Origin: CAVXEH01 sp963805645
GTDB lineage: Bacteria; Chloroflexota; Limnocylindria; QHBO01
Reading direction: 5' to 3'
Length of the DNA: 10,422 nt
Assembly: GCA_963805645.1 (NCBI GenBank)
Contig: CAWDVA010000001.1
Location: 1 to 10,422, forward strand
In this document: one piece after another, positions 6,345-10,422 of the stretch
Layout of the letters: each line of letters opens with the position of its first letter
Position numbering within the stretch: the stretch's first letter is position 1
Position numbers and translations under genes: made by a program
Notes under the pieces: generated by a model
Database searches by the model: none
What the model saw: only the letters and a program-made list of their open reading frames with translations
What the model was told of the DNA's origin: nothing

Positions 6345-7601
6345 GTGACCCTGCTCCGCCGCGGCGGCATCGGAATCCTCGTCGCTGCCTTGGTCCTTGC
6401 GGGCGTTGCCGGCCGCATCGGCGTGTTCGCGCTGGGGTGGGCCGGCGCTGCCCCCTCGGCGCCCTCCCCCACCGGGCACGGCGCCGTCTACAGCGCCCGC
6501 GGCCCGCATGCCGTCGGCCTGCGCACGCTCTCCGTGGGCGAGACGGCGCCCATGGATGCTGTGCTCTGGTATCCGGCCATTGGCGGTCCGGGGACGGCGG
6601 GATCCGTCACCTACACCTACGGTCTGAAGGCGTTCGGCGACACGCCCTTTGCCCTGGCAACCTACCACGGGACCGCGCGGCGCGATGCTCCGGCGGACCT
6701 GGCGGCCGGACCGTATCCGCTGGTGGTCGTCTCCCCGGGCTTCGCCTTCGGCGCCACCACCTACGCCTGGCTCGCCGAGCATCTCGCCTCCCATGGGTTC
6801 GCGGTCCTGGCCATGGAGCACCACGAGCAGCTGGATCCGTCGCTGCTGTGGCGAGCCACCATCGACCGACCCCGCGACACCGTGGCGGCCATCGACCACG
6901 CGGTGGCCGAGGCACGGGACGGCGCCTGGAGCGGGCTGGTGGACCCGGACCGGGTGGCGGTCCTGGGCCACTCGTACGGTGGCTACACGGCGCTGGCCGC
7001 CGCCGGTGCGCGCCTGGATACCCAGCGCCTCACGGAGATCTGCGACGGGGCGCGACGGTCCGCTGATCCAATCGTGTTCCAGTGCGACGCGCTGGTCTCC
7101 CACCTGGTCGCGATGGCCGATGCCGCGGGCCTGGTGGCCGTCCCCGGCGGACTCTGGCCGGCATGGGGCGACGACCGCGTCGATGCCGCCATCGCGCTGG
7201 CCGGCGACGCCGTGATGTTCGGCGAGTCCGGCGTCGCCGCCATCGACGTTCCGCTGATGGTCATTGGCGGCACGCAGGACGTCGACGCGCCGTTCCGGTG
7301 GGGCTCGCAGCTCGCCTTCGATGGTGCCTCGAGCGCCCGGAAGGTCGCCATCGGCCTGGAAGGAGCGGAGCACCTGGTCTTCACCGGTCCGTGCCAGACC
7401 AGCCGCCGGCTGTTCACCCTGCTGCGGGAACCGTTCTGCGCCGATCCGGCCTGGGACAGGGCTGCGGCGCACGACCTGGTTCGCCACTACGTCACCGCCT
7501 TCCTGCGTGCGGAGCTCGGAGGCGATCCGGCCGCGTCCACCGTCCTTGCGCAAGCGGCGGCGCCAGACCACAACGTCCGCTACGAGGCAGTGGGCTACTG
7601 A
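6345..7601 (+). CDS. Exported or membrane-anchored alpha/beta hydrolase (PAF-acetylhydrolase/dienelactone hydrolase-like)
   Basis: 418 residues from the GTG at 6345. Residues 1-36 are a signal-like segment: arginines at 5-6, then a hydrophobic run ILVAALVLAGVAG and more. No lipobox is seen, so either a signal peptide or an N-terminal anchor. The hydrolase core has the oxyanion-side strand VVVSPGFAFGATTY (127-140), the nucleophile elbow GHSYGG with Ser210, a plausible acid at D312 or D314 (GGTQDVDAP) and the catalytic His343 in GAEHLVF. This order matches the family of platelet-activating-factor acetylhydrolase and COG4188 predicted dienelactone hydrolases. Four cysteines (233, 247, 350, 365) could form disulfides in an exported enzyme. 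The start is chosen because it lies 10 nt after the dehydrogenase stop and gives a clean N-terminus; an upstream ATG (6243) would overlap the dehydrogenase by 92 nt. No strong ribosome binding site, so coupling to the upstream gene is likely. Confidence 0.87.
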   Translation: MTLLRRGGIGILVAALVLAGVAGRIGVFALGWAGAAPSAPSPTGHGAVYSARGPHAVGLRTLSVGETAPMDAVLWYPAIGGPGTAGSVTYTYGLKAFGDTPFALATYHGTARRDAPADLAAGPYPLVVVSPGFAFGATTYAWLAEHLASHGFAVLAMEHHEQLDPSLLWRATIDRPRDTVAAIDHAVAEARDGAWSGLVDPDRVAVLGHSYGGYTALAAAGARLDTQRLTEICDGARRSADPIVFQCDALVSHLVAMADAAGLVAVPGGLWPAWGDDRVDAAIALAGDAVMFGESGVAAIDVPLMVIGGTQDVDAPFRWGSQLAFDGASSARKVAIGLEGAEHLVFTGPCQTSRRLFTLLREPFCADPAWDRAAAHDLVRHYVTAFLRAELGGDPAASTVLAQAAAPDHNVRYEAVGY

Positions 7602-7693
7602 GAGCCAGCGGGTCGCAACTGCAGGGACCGCGGCGTGCCGTCGCCCGGCCCCCAGTCGTCCTCGGGCACGATCCGAAGGGTCCGAGGGCCGCT

Positions 7694-7716
7694 CGCCCGG
7701 GTCGGGCGGTTACCCT
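7694..7716 (+). promoter_or_regulatory. Candidate promoter: hairpin CGCCCG/CGGGCG followed by TTACCCT
   Basis: TTACCCT (7710-7716) ends 27 bp before the ATG of the DUF1905 gene and is directly preceded by GGTCGGGCGG (7700-7709), the same arrangement as before the LLM gene. CGCCCG (7694-7699) and CGGGCG (7703-7708) form a 6-bp inverted repeat abutting the box, a possible operator. The rest of the 142-bp gap after the hydrolase gene contains nothing else I can support. Confidence 0.4.
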
Positions 7717-7743
7717 GTCCGCCAACGCTGCGGAGGGACCCCA

Positions 7744-8079
7744 ATGACGCTGAGCGGCACGGACTTCCCGCTGCCCATCGAGGTGCAGCACACCTTCACC
7801 GGTGAGCTGTTCCCGTGGCGCGGTCCCTCGCCGTTTCACTTCGTTCCCGTCCCCGACGGGATCGCGGCCGAGCTGCACGCGCTCTCGCCGCTGGTCACCT
7901 ACGGCTGGGGCGTGATCCCGGTGACCGCCCGGATCGGAGAGACCGGGTTCACGACCTCGCTCTTCCCGAAGGACGGCGGCTACCTCCTCCCGGTCAAGGA
8001 CGCGGTGCGGAAGGCGGAGGACCTGGCCGATGGCGACGAGGTCACGGTCCAGCTCACCCTCCGCCCGGGCATGCGCTGA
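7744..8079 (+). CDS. DUF1905 domain protein
   Basis: 111 residues making up a single DUF1905 domain (PF08922). Recognisable parts are the N-terminal strand region HTFTGELFPWRGPSPFHFVP (16-35), the core YGWGVIPVTARIGETGFTTS (53-72) with the family's GWG-IPV pattern, and LFPKDGGYLLPVKDAVRKAE with GDEVTVQL (73-105). The family forms a small beta-barrel of unknown role, often found alone or fused to a YdeI/OmpD-associated domain, which is missing here. The ATG at 7744 has GGAGGG at 7732-7737 with 6 nt spacing. The frame is open far upstream into the hydrolase gene, but that part is only antiframe sequence. It is followed after 13 nt by the Imm5-like gene, and the two appear co-transcribed. Function is not assigned. 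Confidence 0.88.
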   Translation: MTLSGTDFPLPIEVQHTFTGELFPWRGPSPFHFVPVPDGIAAELHALSPLVTYGWGVIPVTARIGETGFTTSLFPKDGGYLLPVKDAVRKAEDLADGDEVTVQLTLRPGMR

Positions 8080-8092
8080 GCACGCCCCGCCA

Positions 8093-8605
8093 ATGATCCT
8101 CCCCAAGATCCGTGACCCGCGCTTCATCACCCTGCGTCGCGGCGGCAGCCTGACGGACGAGGACCACCATCTCCTCGCGCTGTGGGCCGCGGACTGCGCG
8201 GAGCACGTGCTCCACCACTTCGAGCAGGCACGCCCCGGGGACGACCGCCCGCGACGGGCCATCGCGCTGGGACGTGCCTGGGCGCGCGGCGAGGTCTCGT
8301 GGTGGGATGCTCGTTCCGCCGGCGGCCACGCCAACGCCGCGGCTCGGGACCTGAGCGGGGCCGCCCGCCATGCCGCCTACGCCGCCGGCCAGGCCGCCGC
8401 GGTGGGCCACGTGGCGGCCCACGAGCTGGGAGCTGCGGCCTACGCGATCAGGGCGGCGCAGGCGGCCGCGGACCCCGACGAGCGCGAGGCAGCCCGCCGC
8501 GGGGAATGCGCGTGGCAGCGCGCCCAGCTGCCGCCCCGGATTCGTGACCTGGTCCTCGACGACCAGCGGCTGCGCAACGAGCTGTGCTGGTACGTCTTCG
8601 ACTGA
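8093..8605 (+). CDS. Putative immunity protein, Imm5-like family
   Basis: 170 residues, largely alanine-rich helices. The order of conserved pieces matches the family annotated as putative immunity protein (Imm-5-like domain): LTDEDHHLLALWAADCAEHVL (20-40), then FEQARPGDDRPRRAIALGRAWARGE (43-67), then alternating AARHAAYAAGQAAAVGHVAAHELGAAAYAIRAAQAA (90-125). The histidines and acids within these helices are those usually conserved. The C-terminus (145-170, ending ELCWYVFD) resembles the polybasic/aromatic tail of the family. Immunity proteins neutralise a cognate polymorphic toxin, but members of this family often stand alone, and no toxin is seen here. The ATG at 8093 lies 13 nt after DUF1905 and has no clear ribosome binding site, suggesting coupling. 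The gene converges on the VOC gene, 7 nt between stops. The family call rests on motif memory and is less firm than the others. Confidence 0.78.
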   Translation: MILPKIRDPRFITLRRGGSLTDEDHHLLALWAADCAEHVLHHFEQARPGDDRPRRAIALGRAWARGEVSWWDARSAGGHANAAARDLSGAARHAAYAAGQAAAVGHVAAHELGAAAYAIRAAQAAADPDEREAARRGECAWQRAQLPPRIRDLVLDDQRLRNELCWYVFD

Positions 8606-8623
8606 TCGGGGCTCAATCGTCGA
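8598..8623. terminator. Hairpin spanning both convergent stop codons
   Basis: TCGAC-T-GAT (8598-8606) pairs with ATC-GTCGA (8616-8623), an 8-bp stem with one bulged T and a 9-nt loop. It covers the TGA of the Imm5-like gene and the TGA of the VOC gene. A symmetrical hairpin between closely convergent genes is the usual layout for a bidirectional terminator, but it lacks U tracts on both sides. Confidence 0.4.
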
Positions 8624-9035
8624 CGTTGATGGCCGGGTTCCAGGCCACCTCCCAGAGGTGGCCGTCCGGGTCGGCGAAGTAGCCGGCGTACCCGCCATAG
8701 AACGTGTCGGTCGCCGGCTTCACGATGCGGGCACCAGCGGCCGCCGCCTGGGCCATGACGTCGTCGACCTCCTCGCGGCTGTTGACGTTGTGGGCGATGG
8801 TCATCTCCGTGGCCGATGGCGGGGTCACCTCCAGGCCTGTGTCGGCGGCAATGGAGGTCCGCGGCCACAGCGCAAGCTGCAGCCCGCCCGCAAGGTCGAA
8901 GAAGGCGACCGCGCCGTGCTCGAACTCCGTGCCGATGATCCCCTGTGTCGGCAGTCCCAGCCCATCGCGGTAGAAGCGGACGGCGGCCTCCAGGTCGTCC
9001 ACGCCCAGGGTGATGAGGGTGATCCGTGGCTGCAT
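8613..9035 (-). CDS. VOC family (glyoxalase/bleomycin resistance-like) protein
   Basis: 140 residues with two beta-alpha-beta-beta-beta repeats of the vicinal oxygen chelate fold. Repeat one starts ITLITLGVDDLEAAVRFYRDGLGL (5-28). Repeat two contains VDDVMAQAAAAGARIVKPATD (90-110) and closes with GYAGYFADPDGHLWEVAWNP (115-134), the DPDGxxxE signature whose Glu129 is the usual metal ligand. Members include lyases, dioxygenases and antibiotic-binding proteins; this one resembles small uncharacterised glyoxalase-like enzymes, and no substrate can be named. A longer frame reaches 9182, but the ATG at 9035 is preceded by a strong GAGGAAGAGG ribosome binding site and begins the fold, so I chose it. 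The TTAGTCT box 28 bp upstream is a plausible promoter. It is divergent from the DUF4160 gene. Confidence 0.9.
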   Translation of the reverse strand: MQPRITLITLGVDDLEAAVRFYRDGLGLPTQGIIGTEFEHGAVAFFDLAGGLQLALWPRTSIAADTGLEVTPPSATEMTIAHNVNSREEVDDVMAQAAAAGARIVKPATDTFYGGYAGYFADPDGHLWEVAWNPAINVDD

Positions 9036-9063
9036 TCCTCTTCCTCGCGCAGGTCGGGCTGCC

Positions 9064-9070
9064 AGACTAA
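9064..9070 (-). promoter_or_regulatory. Candidate -10 box TTAGTCT upstream of the VOC gene
   Basis: On the minus strand TTAGTCT ends 28 bp before the VOC start, at the same general distance and with the same TTANNCT form as the boxes before the LLM and DUF1905 genes. A -35 is not convincing (TTACTC at 17 bp spacing). Confidence 0.4.
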
Positions 9071-9115
9071 TCTCGAGGTGAGGGCGGAGTAAGGGCTGGC
9101 CGCAGTCCTCCGCTG

Positions 9116-9319
9116 GTGCCGACCATCCATCGAGAGGCAGGCTACGGCTCCCGGTTTCGTGCCAACGATCGCGGGGAACCATCGCACGTCCACGTCGCGG
9201 GCAACGGCGGGCGTGCGAAGTCCTGGCTGCCCGATGGAGGACTGGTCAGGACCGAGGGATTCTATCCGCGGCAGTTGGCGCCACCAGCGTCCGAGCCACC
9301 GATGAGCAGCTCACCGTGA
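9116..9319 (+). pseudogene. DUF4160 protein, probably truncated at the C-terminus
   Basis: 67 residues from a GTG start whose MPTIHRE N-terminus is that of DUF4160 (PF13711). The family core ANDRGEPSHVHVAGNGGRAKSWL (16-38) holds the conserved NDxxxPxHVHV stretch, followed by GFYPRQL (48-54). Family members are usually about 80-90 residues and continue with a helix ending in an aromatic W-x-E-x-F region. Here the sequence instead runs into APPASEPPMSSSP and a TGA. From about base 9274, a different frame reads the N-terminus of DUF2442. DUF4160 and DUF2442 commonly sit next to each other, in an arrangement that looks like a toxin-antitoxin pair, although I know of no proof of function. No ribosome binding site; an inverted repeat GCGGAG/CTCCGC (9084-9089, 9108-9113) abuts the start. 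Likely degraded by an internal deletion. Confidence 0.65.
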
Positions 9320-9530
9320 CCTTGACCGATGGACGCCAGATCATCGCGCCACTCGCAGAATTCCCTCTGCTGGAAGCCGCCACGCCGGCGCAACGAGCGA
9401 ACTGGCAGATCACCGACCACCGCACGGCCATCTACTGGCCTGATATCGACGAGGAGATCGGGCTGGCTGGCCTCCTCGGTGTTTCCGAGACGCAGCGGAG
9501 CCGCGGGTGGATCCTTGCGCAAGAGCCGAG
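9274..9530 (+). pseudogene. DUF2442 remnant, lacks a start codon and a proper stop
   Basis: The frame reads VGATSVRATDEQLTVTLTDG (from 9274), then RQIIAPLAEFPLLEAATPAQ, RANWQITDHRTAIYWPDIDEE and IGLAGLLG. This is a near complete DUF2442 domain (PF10387 type with ATPxxRANW, IxWPDxDEDI and GLL signatures). Domain homology begins at about 9280, but between there and the GTG at 9316 there is no start codon in frame, and a start at 9316 would remove the first strand. The frame is shifted relative to the DUF4160 gene, whose C-terminus is missing. After the domain (about 9483-9530) the frame stays open to 9906, antisense to the two membrane genes, so the native stop is also lost or absent. The end given is approximate. 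A frameshifted DUF4160-DUF2442 fusion is the alternative to simple decay. Confidence 0.65.
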
Positions 9531-9552
9531 AGGCAAGGGGCTGAAGCCGTTG

Positions 9553-9654
9553 CTAGCCCTTTCGGTTTCGTGGTATCGAGAACCGGACCACCACCACGAT
9601 GAACAGGAACAGGGCCGCAAGCGGGAGCAGAAGTCCCGCGATCTGCATCAACAT
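9553..9654 (-). CDS. 33-residue single-helix membrane peptide
   Basis: A small open frame running from ATG at 9654 to TAG at 9553-9555: MLMQIAGLLLPLAALFLFIV, then VVVRFSIPRNRKG. Residues 3-23 form one strongly hydrophobic helix. The C-terminal tail RFSIPRNRKG is basic, so by the positive-inside rule the tail should be cytoplasmic. GAGAGG stands 11 nt before the start. The gene begins 27 nt after the stop of the five-helix membrane protein on the same strand, so both are probably co-transcribed. The composition (seven consecutive I/V residues, basic tail) is unlike random GC-rich frame reading and typical of true small membrane proteins. No family is recognised; a role as regulator or subunit of the upstream membrane protein is inference. 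Codon use is mixed. Confidence 0.6.
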   Translation of the reverse strand: MLMQIAGLLLPLAALFLFIVVVVRFSIPRNRKG

Positions 9655-9681
9655 CGTCGTCCAAACCTCTCGAGCGTCCGA

Positions 9682-10194
9682 CTATCGGAAGCACTTGATG
9701 ATCGAGTAGAAGAGGAAGTAGGCTCCGGCACCGGCCAGGAGGTTCAGCGCTCCCCCGACGATTACCGCGGCTACCAACGACTCTCGTCCCGCCAGTCGAG
9801 CGGTGAGCAGCAGGCTCGCCGACATGCCGCCACCGGCGACGGTTCCAACTGCGAGACAGCCGAGCACGTAGCCGACCGCGTTGGTACCGACAGCGACCGC
9901 GCATGAGGTTGCGGCGGTGCCTGCCGCGGTGAGGAAGAAGAACGCCACAGCAACCCCGAGGACCAGTCCCAGCCATGATGCCGCCCGGACCAGATCGCGG
10001 TCGCTGAGAGTACGCCCAAGGAGGCCTCCCACCACCGGAGCGATCACCCAGAGCGCGATGACGATCCAGTTGGCGGTGGCGAGATCGAGCGGCCCGAGCG
10101 AGCCGTTCATTCCCGCGAAGAAGAGCACGAAGAAAGCGAGGAGCAGGATCCCGAACGGGACTACCAGCCCGCGTAGGATCGCGCCGACGGTCAT
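9682..10194 (-). CDS. Membrane protein of unknown family, five predicted helices
   Basis: 170 residues from the ATG at 10194. Hydrophobic segments lie at about 5-27, 39-60, 71-91, 99-127 and 137-165, joined by short loops; charged residues sit at the loops (R61-T-L-S-D-R-D-L-V-R70, TARLAGRESL around 131-140), and the C-terminus is IIKCFR. I recognise no family. Small-residue GxxxG-like patterns occur in helices 4 and 5 (GTVAGGG, GGALNLLAGAG), suggesting tight helix packing. A GTG at 10203 in the same frame would add three residues, but it directly abuts GGAGAGGGG, whereas the ATG at 10194 is 8 nt from that ribosome binding site, so ATG is preferred. It is first in a unit with the 33-residue membrane peptide. 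Local G+C is lower than in the left part of the window. Confidence 0.8.
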   Translation of the reverse strand: MTVGAILRGLVVPFGILLLAFFVLFFAGMNGSLGPLDLATANWIVIALWVIAPVVGGLLGRTLSDRDLVRAASWLGLVLGVAVAFFFLTAAGTAATSCAVAVGTNAVGYVLGCLAVGTVAGGGMSASLLLTARLAGRESLVAAVIVGGALNLLAGAGAYFLFYSIIKCFR

Positions 10195-10256
10195 GATGGC
10201 CACCCCTCTCCATGTGGACTGTGCCCCTGGATGCCAGCCGGCGCAAGTGCCTGACA

Positions 10257-10295
10257 GGGTGTTCTCCGCTCGGGAGAGCTGAAAGCGCTACACCC
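10257..10295 (-). promoter_or_regulatory. Candidate folded leader element upstream of the membrane protein gene
   Basis: GGGTGT (10257-10262) and ACACCC (10290-10295) form an outer stem enclosing a second stem TCTCC/GGAGA (10263-10267, 10273-10277). Read on the minus strand it lies about 62 nt before the ATG at 10194. The nested pairing could be an operator or RNA leader. I match it to no known riboswitch class. Confidence 0.3.
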
Positions 10296-10299
10296 CCGT

Positions 10300-10407
10300 C
10301 TGATCAGCCGGATAGTCCGCCGCTTGCGGCGATCAACCGCGGTTCATCCGCTGGCCGTGTCGCGCGGCTGGTACGAGAAAGACGACACGCCCGCCGGACG
10401 GCGGGCG
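10300..10407. repeat. Run of short palindromes with a terminal strong hairpin
   Basis: In order: CTGATCAG, CGGA-TAG-TCCG, CGCCGC-TT-GCGGCG (10318-10331), AACCGCGGTT (10335-10344), and CGCCCGCC-GGAC-GGCGGGCG (10388-10407). The last is an 8-bp perfect stem with a 4-nt loop (9 bp if the loop is closed further). On the minus strand it is followed by TGTCGTCTTTCTC, a partly U-rich tail, so it may be the terminator of a gene lying off the right edge, which would end with the TAG at 10409-10411. The first 200 bp to the right of the membrane protein gene otherwise contain no credible gene. Confidence 0.35.
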
Positions 10408-10422
10408 ACTAGCCCTCCGGTG

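Noticed and set aside
9036..9182. 49-residue N-terminal extension of the VOC protein
   Set aside because: The fold starts at the ATG at 9035, which has a strong ribosome binding site; the extension overlaps the DUF4160 start on the other strand.
10195..10203. GTG at 10203 as start of the five-helix membrane protein
   Set aside because: It touches the ribosome binding site itself, leaving no spacing; the ATG at 10194 is 8 nt away.
10335..10355. GCGGTTCATCCGC as a tRNA T-arm
   Set aside because: The base after the seven-nucleotide loop is not the required C, the stem is only three pairs, and no acceptor or anticodon stem fits around it.
10212..10412. 66-codon + strand frame at the right end
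   Set aside because: No ribosome binding site, R/S/P-rich composition, and it runs through several hairpins; nothing suggests a protein.
1..10422. CRISPR arrays, insertion sequences, rRNA, integrase or att sites
   Set aside because: I found no regularly spaced long repeats, transposase or integrase motifs, terminal repeats with target duplication, or rRNA-like sequence.

Overview
The window is GC-rich (about 65-77% in the segments I counted by hand), densely packed and free of recognisable phage, transposon, CRISPR or stable-RNA sequence. It reads as a chromosomal segment of a high-GC bacterium. GTG starts, a leaderless-looking promoter with a TANNNT -10 box, and the mix of families (LLM oxidoreductase, DUF4386, DUF1905, Imm5-like) would fit a soil Chloroflexota (for example the Limnocylindria group) or an actinobacterium. 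I cannot settle the taxonomy from this sequence alone.

Layout from left to right. 1-399 holds no confident gene but is rich in inverted repeats and ends in a 9-bp tandem repeat. 400-1740 (-) is a beta-lactamase-fold serine hydrolase. It is divergent from 1844-2770 (+), an F420/flavin luciferase-like monooxygenase. 2871-3617 (+) is a CPBP-type intramembrane glutamic protease, convergent with 3672-4328 (-), a membrane-anchored LuxR-type regulator with a DUF4118-like four-helix region. From the intergenic region of that regulator, which carries a perfect 16-bp palindrome, runs a tightly packed operon on the + strand: a DUF4386 membrane protein (4605-5360), a zinc-free medium-chain dehydrogenase (5360-6334, overlapping by 1 nt) and an exported alpha/beta hydrolase (6345-7601). 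Next comes a two-gene + unit, DUF1905 (7744-8079) and an Imm5-like putative immunity protein (8093-8605). It converges, 7 nt apart, on a VOC/glyoxalase-family protein (8613-9035, -).

The right end is different in character. At 9116-9319 is a short DUF4160 gene that runs, out of frame and without a start codon of its own, into DUF2442 sequence; the usual two-gene pair appears to have been damaged. Facing it on the - strand are a five-helix membrane protein of unknown function (9682-10194) and, 27 nt downstream, a 33-residue single-helix membrane peptide (9553-9654). Locally the G+C falls to about 56% (hand count, 9541-9720). The last 200 bp carry several hairpins and no gene.

The most system-like part is the LuxR-DUF4118 / DUF4386 / dehydrogenase / hydrolase block: a membrane one-component regulator divergent from an operon with a membrane protein, a redox enzyme and an exported hydrolase, with a candidate operator between them. 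The second is the DUF1905-Imm5-like pair, a predicted immunity protein with no visible toxin. The third is the membrane protein plus 33-aa peptide. Repeated promoter-like boxes (TTAGCCT, TTACCCT, TTAGTCT, TAGAAT) stand before four of the transcription units.
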